Assembly: GCA_002296655.1 (NCBI GenBank)
Contig: DBIN01000014.1
Coordinates: 1-35,232 of the forward strand
Reading direction: 5' to 3'
From: Acinetobacter sp. UBA801
Lineage (GTDB): Bacteria > Pseudomonadota > Gammaproteobacteria > Pseudomonadales > Moraxellaceae
DNA: 35,232 nt
Part shown: positions 16,675 to 26,460 of the stretch, piece after piece
Layout of the letters: each line of letters starts with the position of its first letter
How positions within the stretch are numbered: position 1 is the first letter of the stretch
Made by a program: the position numbers and the translations under genes
Notes under the pieces: generated by a model
Seen by the model: the letters and a program-made list of their open reading frames with translations, nothing else
The model's database searches: none
What the model was told of the DNA's origin: nothing

Positions 16675-18474
16675 GTGAACCCAAACGCAGGTGAGCATAT
16701 CGAGAAAATTTTGGCAAATATGACCCAATTGCCAGGGGTTTACCGAATGTTGGGTAAAGACGGGGAATTGTTATATGTCGGCAAAGCCAAAAATTTAAAA
16801 AACCGTGTGTCGAGTTATTTTGTCAAAACCATAGAGCATCCTAAAACGCAGGCTTTAGTGGCGCGTATTTGTGATATTGAAACCTTGGTGGTGCGTTCTG
16901 AAACCGAAGCTTTATTGCTCGAACAAAACCTGATTAAGCTGCATCGCCCACCGTACAATATTATGTTGCGCGATGATAAGTCCTATGTTTATATTTTTGT
17001 TTCGGCAGATCGGCCTTATCCGCGCATTGCCAGTGGGCGCGGAAAAGGCAAGCATCAGGTAGGTAAGTTTTTTGGGCCTTATCCGAGTGCGTACAATGCC
17101 CGCGATACTTTGGTGGTCTTACAAAAGCTGTTTAATGTGCGGCAGTGTGAAAACAGTTATTTTGCCCAGCGGCAGCGCCCGTGTTTGCAATATCAGATCA
17201 AACGCTGTTCGGCGCCGTGTGTAGGATTGATTTCACCCGAAGAATATAAAGAAGATGTCAATAATTCGATTCGCTTTTTACAGGGCGATAGTAAAGATCT
17301 GAATCAGCAATTGATTGCCAAAATGGAAGCTGCAGCCGAAGCGTTGGAATTTGAAAAAGCAGTCTTTTACCGTGACCGTATGGCTTTGTTGCGTGAGGTA
17401 CAGGCACAGCAAGCCATTTATAAAGTCAAAGGTGAAGCCGATATTCTCGCGATTGCTTATCAGGCAGGTGTGACCTGTGTGCAAATTATGCACGTGCGCA
17501 ATGGCAAAATGCTGGGGGGTAAGAGTTATTTTCCAGATATGTTGGGCGGTGATTTGGGGCAAATGCTGGCCGATTTTATTGCCAACTTTTACTTTCAGGT
17601 GGCCGATGAAATTCCAGCGGAACTGATTGTCAATGTGGAAGTGGCAGATTGCAAAGAGTTGGAACAAGCCTTACAGCAACACTTCGGAAAAAAAATTCAG
17701 ATCAAACATAAAGTGCGTGAAACTCGTGCCGAGTGGCAAGAATTGGCACAAATGAATGTGCAGCATGCTATTAAAGGTAAACTCGCTAATCACTTTGAAT
17801 TAAATGAGCGTTTTCATCAGTTAGAACAAGTGGTTGGACGCCCGATTGATCGAATTGAATGTTTTGATATTTCGCACACCATGGGCGAAGACACTGTGGC
17901 ATCTTGCGTGGTGTTTGATAGTGGCGGTATTCGCAAACGTGATTATCGACAATTTTCAATTCAGGATATTCAGGCAGGAGATGACTATGCTGCCATACGT
18001 CAAGCACTGACGCGTCGTTATAAAAAAGCCATGTTGCCGGATTTATTGCTCATTGATGGCGGCAAAGGGCAGTTGAATATGGCGATGGAGGTGATGCAGG
18101 AATTAGGATTGGATGCCTTTATGATTGGGGTGTCCAAAGGCGAAGGACGTAAACCTGGGTTAGAAACCTTGCACTTTACCGATGGCAGCAAAATTCAGTT
18201 GCCTGAAGATCATAAGGCGCTGCATTTGATTCAGCAGGTACGCGATGAAGCACACCGTTTTGCAATTACCAAGCACCGTGCCAAACGCGATAAAAAACGC
18301 GGTACATCGATACTTGAAGTGATTCCGGGCTTGGGGCCAAAACGTCGTCGTGATTTACTCACTCATTTTGGAGGCATACAAGGCGTACTGAAAGCTTCAG
18401 AAAAAGAGCTGACTTTGGTGCCTGGACTGGGTGAAGTGATGGCGCGTACGATTTATAAAGTGCTGCATGAATGA
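16675..18474 (+). CDS. uvrC: UvrABC system protein C (nucleotide excision repair nuclease)
   Basis: 599 aa starting with GTG at 16675 after AGGA (16664-16667); upstream in-frame starts are blocked by a stop. The N-terminal GIY-YIG nuclease '[20 protein letters not shown]' makes the 3' cut. Four cysteines (158, 170, 178 and 182) follow, with the spacing of the UvrC iron-sulfur site. Then come the UVR helix pair (about 205-240, UvrB contact) and the RNase H-like nuclease for the 5' cut ('[14 protein letters not shown]', '[11 protein letters not shown]', '[18 protein letters not shown]'). Tandem helix-hairpin-helix motifs close the protein ([22 protein letters not shown]). All catalytic regions look intact. 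No operon partner is evident; the next gene is about 140 bases away. Confidence 0.97.
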   Translation: MNPNAGEHIEKILANMTQLPGVYRMLGKDGELLYVGKAKNLKNRVSSYFVKTIEHPKTQALVARICDIETLVVRSETEALLLEQNLIKLHRPPYNIMLRDDKSYVYIFVSADRPYPRIASGRGKGKHQVGKFFGPYPSAYNARDTLVVLQKLFNVRQCENSYFAQRQRPCLQYQIKRCSAPCVGLISPEEYKEDVNNSIRFLQGDSKDLNQQLIAKMEAAAEALEFEKAVFYRDRMALLREVQAQQAIYKVKGEADILAIAYQAGVTCVQIMHVRNGKMLGGKSYFPDMLGGDLGQMLADFIANFYFQVADEIPAELIVNVEVADCKELEQALQQHFGKKIQIKHKVRETRAEWQELAQMNVQHAIKGKLANHFELNERFHQLEQVVGRPIDRIECFDISHTMGEDTVASCVVFDSGGIRKRDYRQFSIQDIQAGDDYAAIRQALTRRYKKAMLPDLLLIDGGKGQLNMAMEVMQELGLDAFMIGVSKGEGRKPGLETLHFTDGSKIQLPEDHKALHLIQQVRDEAHRFAITKHRAKRDKKRGTSILEVIPGLGPKRRRDLLTHFGGIQGVLKASEKELTLVPGLGEVMARTIYKVLHE

Positions 18475-18615
18475 TGATTTAATTCGACATTGATAAAAAG
18501 CAGTATTTCTCGCAAAGGTAAATAGCAAAAAAGTGCATTGACTCTACCGTCATTGAATATTCACATCAGATAAAAACCCTGTAATATCAACCACAACATT
18601 GTTTAAGGAAAAGCT

Positions 18616-19410
18616 ATGTCGTTGCTACAGACCTATCAAGCCATTGCCGAGCAAGAATGGATCGATATTCCACAGGGTTGGTTACAGGGACGCACCATTT
18701 ATGGTGGGTTGGTGGCAGGCTTGATGATGCAAAAAGCTCAGCATTGCATTGCCGATCCTGAAAAGCGCTTGCTCAGTAGCAGCGTGACTTTTGTTGGACC
18801 TGTACAACAAGATCGGGCACGGCTTACAGCTGAAATTCTTCGGCAGGGTAAATCAGTCACTAGCATTGAGGTGCGTTTGTGGCAGGATGATGCAGTACAA
18901 AGCATTTTGATTGCCAGTTTTGGCGTAGCACGTGAATCTAGCATCGTGGTGCACCAAGAACGCGCTGCGCCCAACTTTCCACCTGCAACGGAATTGCCTG
19001 TTACAGAGCATCATCCTTTAGCACCTGAATGTTTTCAGCAAATGGATTTGGTATGGGCAGAAGGGCAGTATCCATTCAGTGCCAGCCATAAACCTGATTT
19101 TGCAGGCTGGATGCGTTTTAACCCCAAAAAGCATGCGAATCGTGCGATGACGATTGCCGATTTGATGGTGGCTTTTGATATGTGGCCACCTGGAGTATTG
19201 CCGATGTTCAGTCAGCTTGCACCTGCCAGTTCTCTTACGTGGCATGTGACCTATGTCAATCCTTTGCAAAATCAGTTACATGATTGGATGAAATATAAGG
19301 TATTTACGGATCATGCTAGTGATGGTTATGCCACCGAATACGCACACTTATGGGATAATCAGGATCGGCTGATTGCGATTGCCCGACAGACCATCACCGT
19401 GTTTGCCTAG
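18616..19410 (+). CDS. Acyl-CoA thioesterase, double hot-dog (TesB-like) family
   Basis: A 264-aa protein. The N-terminal hot-dog carries 'GWLQGRTIYGGLVAGLMMQK' with the central helix. The C-terminal hot-dog carries 'NRAMTIADLMVAFDMWPPGV' and 'SSLTWHVTYVN', the usual pattern of the thioesterase-like superfamily 4HBT_3. Such enzymes hydrolyse acyl-CoA to free fatty acid and CoA. The length is slightly below TesB (about 286). The exact substrate length cannot be read. AAGGAAAAGCT before the ATG gives the SD. It lies 93 bases upstream of pgsA on the same strand, a possible lipid-metabolism unit. Confidence 0.85.
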   Translation: MSLLQTYQAIAEQEWIDIPQGWLQGRTIYGGLVAGLMMQKAQHCIADPEKRLLSSSVTFVGPVQQDRARLTAEILRQGKSVTSIEVRLWQDDAVQSILIASFGVARESSIVVHQERAAPNFPPATELPVTEHHPLAPECFQQMDLVWAEGQYPFSASHKPDFAGWMRFNPKKHANRAMTIADLMVAFDMWPPGVLPMFSQLAPASSLTWHVTYVNPLQNQLHDWMKYKVFTDHASDGYATEYAHLWDNQDRLIAIARQTITVFA

Positions 19411-19503
19411 TGACACCTACTGACATTTCGTATAAAGTGAAGTCTATTCACGATGACAAATCCTCAAAAAACTTGTGAATATGCAGCGTAAAGAGGGGAA
19501 ACA

Positions 19504-20103
19504 TTGGCGGTGTCTATGACAACAGGTCGTATCCTGAATATTCCAAATATATTAACTTTGGCTCGAATCGCCTTGATTCCTGTTTTTTTGTTGGTGGCAT
19601 ATTGGCCGCCTGCAATGGGCGTAAATGGTAATGATGCTGGCATGACACGTCATATTATTTTGACGTCTATATTTGTGATTGCTGCCGTGACCGACTGGTT
19701 TGATGGCTACTTGGCACGTTCTTTAAATCAGACTTCTGCATTTGGGCGTTTCCTTGACCCTGTAGCAGATAAACTGATGGTTGCTGCGGCATTGATTGTA
19801 TTGGTGCAATGGCAACCCACTATTTCTATGGCTTTCGCTGCGATTGTGATTATTTCCCGCGAAATTACCGTATCTGCTTTACGTGAGTGGATGGCTGAAC
19901 TCGGCGCACGTACCAGTGTGGCGGTGTCTACCGTGGGGAAATATAAAACAGCATTCCAAATGATTGCAATTTCAGTGTTCTTATTGAATTGGCAACCATT
20001 GGAAATGGTGGCTTATTTGTTGCTCTATACTGCTGTAATTTTAACGCTTTGGTCGATGTTTATTTATTTAAAAGCGGCATGGCCATATTTGAAACAGCCT
20101 TAA
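19504..20103 (+). CDS. pgsA: CDP-diacylglycerol-glycerol-3-phosphate 3-phosphatidyltransferase
   Basis: 199 aa from a TTG at 19504, chosen because AGGGG (19494-19498) lies 5 bases upstream. A GTG at 19510 or ATG at 19516 are alternatives with longer gaps. The CDP-alcohol phosphotransferase signature is complete: DWFDGYLARSLNQTSAFGRF followed by LDPVADK, with Asp64, Asp67, Gly68, Ala71, Arg72, Gly81, Asp85 and Asp89. Several transmembrane helices surround it. The enzyme makes phosphatidylglycerol phosphate in the inner membrane, the committed step to PG and cardiolipin. It ends at a strong bidirectional terminator. Confidence 0.95.
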   Translation: MAVSMTTGRILNIPNILTLARIALIPVFLLVAYWPPAMGVNGNDAGMTRHIILTSIFVIAAVTDWFDGYLARSLNQTSAFGRFLDPVADKLMVAAALIVLVQWQPTISMAFAAIVIISREITVSALREWMAELGARTSVAVSTVGKYKTAFQMIAISVFLLNWQPLEMVAYLLLYTAVILTLWSMFIYLKAAWPYLKQP

Positions 20104-20130
20104 ACATCGTGATGCGTCATTAAAAATATT

Positions 20131-20159
20131 AAAAAGTGCTTCTGATTGAAGCACTTTTT
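20131..20159. terminator. Bidirectional terminator between pgsA and the ABC exporter
   Basis: AAAAAGTGCTTC (20131-20142) pairs exactly with GAAGCACTTTTT (20148-20159) around loop TGATT. It sits directly against the stop codon of the reverse gene (20162). Confidence 0.93.
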
Positions 20160-20161
20160 GA

Positions 20162-21964
20162 TTAACTATGGGTTTCTTTTTCGGCATCATCTTCATAAGT
20201 TTTGGCAATTTTTTCAATATTTAAGCTTTTTGCCATCGCATCAAAAATTTTTTTATAAACCCCATTTTGATGATAAAGCGCATCATGTTCGCCGTGTTCC
20301 GCAATCCTGCCATCTTTCATGACATAGGTGTAATCGGCATCAATAATTTGCGATAAGCTATGTGAAATGATGATGACCGTACGCCCTTGTTTAATTTCAT
20401 CGAGGCTTTGTTTGATTTGTTCGGTTGCAATGGCATCCAGGCTAGCAGTGGGTTCATCTAAAAAAATAATGGGTGGATTTTTCAGGAACATGCGTGCAAG
20501 GGCAATCCTTTGTTGTTGACCGCCTGAAAGCATGAGGGCATCTGCGTCATAAGCCTCAGGCAATTGCAAAATTTGTTCGTGAATAGAGGCTTTTTTTGCT
20601 GCCTGAATCACATCTTCCAAGCTAGCATCAGTTTTGCCATAACGAATATTTTCAAAAATAGAGCCTTGGAAAATATGATTTTTTTGCAAAACTAAGCTGA
20701 TATGGTCACGTAAATATTGGGTGTCGATGTGGTTAATATCAGTCCCATCGAGCTGAATTGTTCCCTGTTGTGGTACATAGAATTTATCTAATAAACTGAT
20801 CAGGGTGGATTTTCCCGCCCCCGACAATCCCACCAATGCGGTAATTTTGTTGGGCTGAATCTGCATCTGAATGTCTTTGAGTGCATGGTGTCCATTCGGA
20901 TAAAAAAAGTTCACCTGTTGTAGGTCAAACTGCCCTCGAATGATGGGTTTAAGCGTACCACTTGGTTCAATTTCATGCTCGGCTTCCAAAATTTGAAAGA
21001 AGCTTTCTGAATAGATCATTGCATCATTGACTTCATCATAAATACGATGCAATGAGCGAATTGGGGCAGAAACATTGCCAAACAGCAACACGTGATACAT
21101 GATCATGCCGATGCTCATTTGCCCATCTAACACAAAATAAGCAGTTAAAATAATAATCAGCACCACACCAATTTGTTCAATAAAGCTTTTTAAACCATCA
21201 AATATAAAGCTGGTTTGGCGGGTCTGCATTTGATTGTGGGTCAGTTTTTTCTGCAGGGTAAGTTGTTTTTCTGCTTCGATGCTTTCTCTGTTAAATGATT
21301 TAATCACGGTGATTGAGTTGATGATGCTGAGAATCCCTTGGCTTTTTTTCTCACGTCCATCACGTAAATTACGTCGCCAGCTTCCTAGTTTTTGTGCCTG
21401 CTGGTAGGTCAGCCAAAAATAAATAGGCACAATGAGTGTCGCGACCAAACCCACATAAATATTGGCATAATACATTAAGCCCAAAGCCACAATGGCACTG
21501 GTAAAGAGTGGCAAAATATCAATAAAGAAAATTTGCACTAAACGGGTGAGCGAACCAATGCCACGATCTATACGTGTTTGTAATTTACCTGCTTGGTTAT
21601 TGTCCTGATTAAAAAAGGCCAGTCGATAACGCAAAAACTTCTCAATAATGTCCTGTGCCAAATCTTGTGACACAAAGATGCGCAGTTTTTCACCATAAAA
21701 TTTCTGCCCAAACTGCACAAAGGCATTGATGATTTCTTTACCCAGCAAAATGGCTGAAATGGTGATTAAAATGTGCCAGCCTGCAGACAGACCCTGTCCT
21801 GCCTCAATTAAGGCGTTAATACGGTCAACAGCGTATTGTAAAGTCAGTGCATTGACTTGAGCTGTTAACGAGCCGATGAGCGTTAAAACTAAAGTAGCAA
21901 TCACCAAGAGCCGATAAGGCCGAACGAAGGGATGCAATTTTTGAAATAAATGCCATAAATTCAT
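20162..21964 (-). CDS. ABC exporter, fused permease and ATPase (half-transporter)
   Basis: 600 aa. The N-terminal ABC_membrane domain (about 1-310) has six predicted helices starting near 'LLVIATLVLTLIGSLTA'. The C-terminal ATPase shows Walker A 'GLSGAGKST', Q-loop 'LVLQKNHIF', signature 'LSGGQQQRIALAR', Walker B 'IIFLDEPTASLD' and H-loop 'IIISHSL'. All motifs are intact. Such half-transporters act as dimers at the inner membrane and export lipids, peptides or drugs. It resembles the MsbA/multidrug class, but the substrate is unknown, so no symbol is given. It diverges from alkB across about 130 bases that contain a 7-bp dyad (CTCACAA 22019-22025, TTGTGAG 22045-22051). Confidence 0.9.
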   Translation of the reverse strand: MNLWHLFQKLHPFVRPYRLLVIATLVLTLIGSLTAQVNALTLQYAVDRINALIEAGQGLSAGWHILITISAILLGKEIINAFVQFGQKFYGEKLRIFVSQDLAQDIIEKFLRYRLAFFNQDNNQAGKLQTRIDRGIGSLTRLVQIFFIDILPLFTSAIVALGLMYYANIYVGLVATLIVPIYFWLTYQQAQKLGSWRRNLRDGREKKSQGILSIINSITVIKSFNRESIEAEKQLTLQKKLTHNQMQTRQTSFIFDGLKSFIEQIGVVLIIILTAYFVLDGQMSIGMIMYHVLLFGNVSAPIRSLHRIYDEVNDAMIYSESFFQILEAEHEIEPSGTLKPIIRGQFDLQQVNFFYPNGHHALKDIQMQIQPNKITALVGLSGAGKSTLISLLDKFYVPQQGTIQLDGTDINHIDTQYLRDHISLVLQKNHIFQGSIFENIRYGKTDASLEDVIQAAKKASIHEQILQLPEAYDADALMLSGGQQQRIALARMFLKNPPIIFLDEPTASLDAIATEQIKQSLDEIKQGRTVIIISHSLSQIIDADYTYVMKDGRIAEHGEHDALYHQNGVYKKIFDAMAKSLNIEKIAKTYEDDAEKETHS

Positions 21965-22097
21965 AAGCTATTATTATTATATGCACGATGATTTTAAGTC
22001 TAAGGATGAAAGTTACGACTCACAAGCCAAAAAACTGTGTCATTTTGTGAGCAGAGCTGATCCTTATTTTTAGATTAAACAATAGAGTTGCTTGATC

Positions 22098-22715
22098 ATG
22101 AATCTAGAGTTGTTTACCCCTGAGCCTCGTGACAACATACTGCCTTATGACGGCATTGTACAGGACTATGGTCTGGTGCTGAATGTGGAGCATAGTGCGC
22201 GTTATTTACAGTATTTTCTGCAACATTTGGTATGGCAAGCCGATGAAGGCATGCTATTTGGTCAGTATTATCGGACACAGCGCCAAGTCGCATGGTATGG
22301 CGATGAGCAGTATCAATATCGGTATTCAGGTGCTTTAAAGCAGGCTCATGTTTGGCTACCTGCTTTGTGGCGGCTGAAACAGCAAGTTGAACAATGGGTC
22401 GGGCATCCCTTTAATTCATGTTTGGCCAATTTATATCAAGATGGTACGCAGGGCTTGGGCTGGCATAGTGACGATGAGCCGAATTTAGGAAAAAACGTTG
22501 TCATTGCTTCATTGAGTTTTGGAGTAACCCGTAAATTCAGTTTTAAGCATAAACATACGGCATATAAAGTGGATCTTTTATTGCAGAGTGGTCAATTGCT
22601 TGTGATGCGAGGACAAACACAGCAGCATTGGAAACATGCTTTAATGAAGTCCAATAAAATTTTACAACCCAGAATTAATCTGACCTTTCGCTATTTTCAT
22701 AGCATTTCTGAATAA
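22098..22715 (+). CDS. AlkB-type Fe(II)/2-oxoglutarate dioxygenase
   Basis: 205 aa from the ATG at 22098 (a TTG six bases upstream is an alternative). The catalytic triad is visible: His123 and Asp125 in GWHSDDEPNLG, and distal His180 in QHWKHAL. The 2-oxoglutarate-binding arginines are in PRINLTFRYF (Arg192 and Arg198). The 'NLYQDGTQGLGWHSDDE' context is that of the ALKBH2/3-like branch. AlkB enzymes oxidatively remove methyl lesions such as 1-methyladenine and 3-methylcytosine from DNA or RNA. It is not fused or adjacent to ada. It converges on the IclR gene with only 29 bases between stops and no terminator. Confidence 0.92.
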   Translation: MNLELFTPEPRDNILPYDGIVQDYGLVLNVEHSARYLQYFLQHLVWQADEGMLFGQYYRTQRQVAWYGDEQYQYRYSGALKQAHVWLPALWRLKQQVEQWVGHPFNSCLANLYQDGTQGLGWHSDDEPNLGKNVVIASLSFGVTRKFSFKHKHTAYKVDLLLQSGQLLVMRGQTQQHWKHALMKSNKILQPRINLTFRYFHSISE

Positions 22716-22744
22716 GATCATCCTCAGATTAAAATTTTGCCACG

Positions 22745-23533
22745 TTAAGTCGAGTTCACTTCTAAGCTTAAATTGGTATTTAGTGTTTCAAACTGTTTTT
22801 CAATTTGTTGGGCATTATCCTGCAAAATTTCAATTAGCTTTTGCAAATTGACAAATTCAAAACGGTTTTTAGATGCCAACAGTGTCAAGGCATAAGGTGC
22901 ATCTTTAGATGAAAAACGAATCGGTACAGATAAACCTGCAATTTCTGCATCAAGTTCGCCATTAGAAAAATAATAGCCTTGTTTTTTGATTTTGCGCATT
23001 TGCTGCAAAAAGTCATCTTCATCTTTTGCAAAATTGACTTGTGCCAATTCGGCAGAAAAACGCTGGTAATAGTCTAAAATTTTAGCTTTAGGCAAGTGTG
23101 CCATAATAATTTTTGGCGATGAGCCGACATAAACAGGACGTGGGCAGCCACGACCATAAGACAGTAAAGGCGTATCTTTAAAGATTTCGTGATGTACATC
23201 AATGCAGGAATCTTGATTGAGCTGGGTCAATAAACAGCAAAATTCAGTACGTTCCGCAATTTTTTTCATAAACGGAATGCTGATGGTGACCAATGGATCA
23301 GTCGTACGAGAGATAAAATCCAATACCGCAATTTTGGGCCCAAGAGTGTAATCTCCCGAGGTGCCACTCATGCGTTGCAACAATTCTGCCGAAACCAACT
23401 CTTTTAAATAGCGGTAACTGGTAGGCTTAGATAAACCGAGTTCCTCACTAATCGTATCTACATTAATGACAGGACGTGCGGTTGAATATAAGTCTAAGAC
23501 TGTGAGAATCTTGCCAAAGCTAGACAGTGCCAT
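22745..23533 (-). CDS. IclR-family transcriptional regulator
   Basis: 262 aa. An N-terminal winged helix-turn-helix (about residues 8-70, with 'VDTISEELGLSKPTSYRYLK' as the HTH) is followed by the IclR effector domain (about 80-250), with 'GGELDAEIAG'-like 'NGELDAEIAGLSVPIRF' in the ligand loop. These regulators bind as dimers or tetramers to catabolic promoters and sense aromatic or organic acids. No catabolic operon is adjacent, so the target is unknown, and autoregulation is the simplest guess. The start ATG at 23533 has no strong SD. Confidence 0.92.
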   Translation of the reverse strand: MALSSFGKILTVLDLYSTARPVINVDTISEELGLSKPTSYRYLKELVSAELLQRMSGTSGDYTLGPKIAVLDFISRTTDPLVTISIPFMKKIAERTEFCCLLTQLNQDSCIDVHHEIFKDTPLLSYGRGCPRPVYVGSSPKIIMAHLPKAKILDYYQRFSAELAQVNFAKDEDDFLQQMRKIKKQGYYFSNGELDAEIAGLSVPIRFSSKDAPYALTLLASKNRFEFVNLQKLIEILQDNAQQIEKQFETLNTNLSLEVNST

Positions 23534-23683
23534 GCGGATTTACCCATTCACACCAAAAGAATGATGTCACTTTATATCAAAAAATAGCCGGACCAATCGA
23601 CTTTTGACAGATGGAATTTAGTGTACTAAGGATCAATGTCCCAATTCTTTTACGTTTGTCGATGTTCTCTATTCAGAAAGAAT

Positions 23684-24127
23684 TTAAGGCAGAACGCCGT
23701 GAGGTTCACGATACCAGCTTTCAATCAATAGTGCTGCAGCAAGACTGTCGGCAGCGAGTTTTTTGCCACGGCCTTGAGCTTGATAATGATCAAGCTCATC
23801 ACGTGCCTCACGTGTAGTTAGGCGTTCATCGACCATTAGGGTGTGGATATTGCTTTGATGGCGTAAGCGTTTAGCAAACTTACGGGCACGGGTAGACAGT
23901 TCCGACTCGCTATCATCCATATTTAAAGGTAAGCCCACTAGAAATAATTGCGGCTGATGTTGCTTGATAATTTTTAGCAAGTTTTCCCATTGCGGAACGC
24001 CATCTTTCATGGGAAAAAGGGCGAGTGGGGTTGCACTTTCAATCAGTGCCTGCCCCACAGCCATGCCCATTTTTTGTGTGCCGAAGTCAAATGCCATAAT
24101 GGTTTGGGCTTGTGTCGTTTCAGGCAT
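23684..24127 (-). CDS. ruvX: RuvX/YqgF, RNase H-fold nuclease acting on pre-16S rRNA
   Basis: 147 aa from the ATG at 24127. A TTG at 24133 would add two residues, but the ATG sits better after GAGATTGGTC. The start overlaps the algH stop by 8 bases (ATGCCTGA), so the pair is translationally coupled. The RNase H-like core is visible: [15 protein letters not shown] (catalytic Asp14), [23 protein letters not shown] (Glu) and [13 protein letters not shown] (Asp). The YqgF family matures the 5' end of 16S rRNA; the Holliday-junction role is historical naming. No terminator is seen before the IclR gene's upstream region. Confidence 0.95.
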   Translation of the reverse strand: MPETTQAQTIMAFDFGTQKMGMAVGQALIESATPLALFPMKDGVPQWENLLKIIKQHQPQLFLVGLPLNMDDSESELSTRARKFAKRLRHQSNIHTLMVDERLTTREARDELDHYQAQGRGKKLAADSLAAALLIESWYREPHGVLP

Positions 24128-24674
24128 GACCAATCTCTGAAGATAACCATGTTGGATCTACGCCCATTTTGCGATATGCGGCATCCCAACGGTCGTCATA
24201 AGGTAAATTGAAAATCAAATCCATGTCCGATTCACAAATCAGCCAATCGCCACGGGCAATTTCTTGTTCCAGTTGCTGTTTACCCCAGCTAGCATAGCCC
24301 AAGGCAATTTGGTAGCGTCCAACGCCTTCGTTGTGGGCAATCGCATCTAAAATATCTTTAGAGGTGGTGATACAGACATTTTCACCCACTGCAATCGATG
24401 AATGCCAAATTGGCTGCCCAGTGTGTAAAACAAAACCTGCCTCAGGTCGTAAAGGACCCCCTTGTAGAACTTCGTGAGGATGCACATTATCTGCGTCTAT
24501 ATCTAAATCATTGAGTAATTCTTTGATTTGGATACCCGATGGACGGTTGATAATAATGCCTTGCGCACCGTCTTCATCATGACGTGCCAAATAGATGACG
24601 GTGTTTGCAAAAAACTCATCATTCATATCGGGCGGAGCTATGAGACAGCGATGCGTCAGATATTGTTTAGTCAC
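24120..24674 (-). CDS. YqgE/AlgH family protein (DUF179)
   Basis: 184 aa starting with GTG at 24674, set by AAGGAG 10 bases upstream on the reverse strand. Family motifs are '[20 protein letters not shown]', '[12 protein letters not shown]', '[16 protein letters not shown]' and '[15 protein letters not shown]', all in the expected order and length. The protein is cytosolic and its biochemical function is not settled; in Pseudomonas the name AlgH refers to alginate regulation. The yqgE-yqgF order is widely conserved, supporting a common operon here. Confidence 0.92.
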   Translation of the reverse strand: MTKQYLTHRCLIAPPDMNDEFFANTVIYLARHDEDGAQGIIINRPSGIQIKELLNDLDIDADNVHPHEVLQGGPLRPEAGFVLHTGQPIWHSSIAVGENVCITTSKDILDAIAHNEGVGRYQIALGYASWGKQQLEQEIARGDWLICESDMDLIFNLPYDDRWDAAYRKMGVDPTWLSSEIGHA

Positions 24675-24740
24675 CTAAGCAAATCTCCTTAAAAACAGTT
24701 GCTTCTAGAAAAACCTATTCCTTTAGGATACACGTTACTT

Positions 24741-24769
24741 GAGCTTTGTGATTTCACCAAGCTCTTTTT
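24741..24769 (+). terminator. Forward-facing terminator-like hairpin between algH and recN
   Basis: GAGCTT (24741-24746) pairs with AAGCTC (24759-24764), with an inner GTG/CAC pair and one T/C mismatch, then T5. It points forward although both neighbours are on the reverse strand, so it would stop only antisense transcription. For recN it lacks a T run. Confidence 0.4.
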
Positions 24770-24786
24770 GTGACAGCGTTGATTTT

Positions 24787-26448
24787 TTAAGCCTGTTGAA
24801 ACTTCAATTGTCGTAATTGTTTGGCGTGTTGCAGGGTAGTGTCATTAATTTCAACACCGCCTGTCATGCGTGCCAATTCTAAAATACGCGCATCTTCTTC
24901 TAATTCAACAATGGTGCTGCTGGCAGGGTCAGTCTGACGTTTTTTCACCAAAAGGTGCTGATCAGACTGCGCAGCCACTTGTGCTTGGTGGGTAATACAT
25001 AAAATTTGAACGTGTTGCGCCAAACCTGCGAGCAAACGCCCCACAATTTCAGCAGTACCACCACTAATCCCGACATCAATTTCATCAAAAACCAAAACTT
25101 CAGCTTCGGTTTTTTCGGCATTCATGACTTGCATGACCAAAGCAATCCGCGATAATTCGCCACCGGAAGCCACACGTGCTAATGGCTGAGCAGGAATACC
25201 TTTGTTTGCAGTAAACAGTAACTGAATAAAACTTAACCCCTCCGCAGAAACCTGCTCTAAAGGTTCAAACTTAAATTCAAAATGTGCCTCAGGCAGTGCC
25301 AATTGTTTGACTTGCTCGGTCAGTTGTTTGGCGAGTGGTGCGGCTGCTTCACGACGGATGTCATCTAAATGTTGTGCTTTGGCTAAAAAATCCTGATGTG
25401 CCAGTTCTACTTGTTCTGCCAAAGTTTCAGGGTCTTCCAGCTCATGTAAAGCAGTGAGCTCAGTTTGCCAAGTATCAAATTCTTGTTTCAATAATTCAGG
25501 CTGTGTGCGATATTTACGTGCTAAACGATGAAAGACTTCTAATTTTTGATTCAGTTCTTCCATACGTTCAGGGTCAAAGCTTTGACGATCAATAAACTGA
25601 CGTAAATTGGCTGTCGCATCATCTAATTCACTTTGCGCATTTAACAATGAGTTATAAATTTCTGATAATTGTTCACTGCGCCCCGCATGAGATTCCAAGC
25701 GGCGAATAATCGAAGCAATTTCCTGAGTGATGTTTTGCTCGGCTTCGTCTAAGGCATTTAAACTATAACTGCAGTCCTGCATGATATGTTCATGATGGCT
25801 TAGGCGATCAAACTCTTGTTCAATCTCCTTATAATCTATTTGTACCAGTTCCTCGAGTTCTTCGAGCTGTAAGTTCAGGGTTTCGATGCGCTGCTTGCGA
25901 GTTGCCTGTGCATCCAGCGCCGCCTGATGCTGTCGGATATTTTTTTGCCAGGTACTATAAGCATCACGTACTGCTTGGGCAGGGGCATAAAAATTATAAT
26001 AACGATCAAGCCAGTGCTTTGGATAAGGCGGTTCCAACAATTGTTGTTGGCTGTGCTGGCTATATAGTTGTACTAGCAAGCGTCCAATTTCTTTCAGCTC
26101 TGCCAAACTGCTTGGACGTCCATTAATCCATGCCTTGCTGCGTCCTGTAGCAAAAATTACCCGACGTAAATGGATTTCACCAGACTCATCATCTAATTCA
26201 TGTTCTTTTAGCCATTGTGCTTCAGGGCTATTGTCCTGATAACTGAAACTCGCAGTCACATCGGCTTTATCTGAGCCAAAACGGACATAATTGGTATCGG
26301 TACGTTCACCTAAACAGGCAGAGAGCGCATCTAATAGTAAGGATTTACCTGCACCTGTTTCCCCTGTTAGGACGTTAAAACCTGTTTCAATATCCAGTGC
26401 TAAGTGGTCGGCAAGGGCAAAGTTAATCAGTGTTAAATGAGTCAGCAT
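24787..26448 (-). CDS. recN: DNA repair protein RecN (SMC-like ATPase)
   Basis: 553 aa from the ATG at 26448; a TTG at 26460 would add four residues and is unlikely because MLTHLTLINFALADHL is the standard RecN start. Walker A GETGAGKS (29-36) and the N-terminal ATPase half are followed by a long coiled-coil middle (about 160-370). The C-terminal half has the signature 'ASGGELSRIALVMQ', Walker B 'VLVFDEIDVGISGGTAE' and 'ILCITHQAQVAAQSD'. RecN bridges DNA during double-strand break repair. I looked for a CTG-N10-CAG LexA box upstream and found none, consistent with a genus lacking canonical LexA. Confidence 0.97.
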   Translation of the reverse strand: MLTHLTLINFALADHLALDIETGFNVLTGETGAGKSLLLDALSACLGERTDTNYVRFGSDKADVTASFSYQDNSPEAQWLKEHELDDESGEIHLRRVIFATGRSKAWINGRPSSLAELKEIGRLLVQLYSQHSQQQLLEPPYPKHWLDRYYNFYAPAQAVRDAYSTWQKNIRQHQAALDAQATRKQRIETLNLQLEELEELVQIDYKEIEQEFDRLSHHEHIMQDCSYSLNALDEAEQNITQEIASIIRRLESHAGRSEQLSEIYNSLLNAQSELDDATANLRQFIDRQSFDPERMEELNQKLEVFHRLARKYRTQPELLKQEFDTWQTELTALHELEDPETLAEQVELAHQDFLAKAQHLDDIRREAAAPLAKQLTEQVKQLALPEAHFEFKFEPLEQVSAEGLSFIQLLFTANKGIPAQPLARVASGGELSRIALVMQVMNAEKTEAEVLVFDEIDVGISGGTAEIVGRLLAGLAQHVQILCITHQAQVAAQSDQHLLVKKRQTDPASSTIVELEEDARILELARMTGGVEINDTTLQHAKQLRQLKFQQA

Positions 26449-26460
26449 AAACGCATCCAA

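Noticed and set aside
23611..23817. 68-codon forward frame opposite ruvX
   Set aside because: It overlaps the 3' part of ruvX antisense, has no SD and no recognisable motif.
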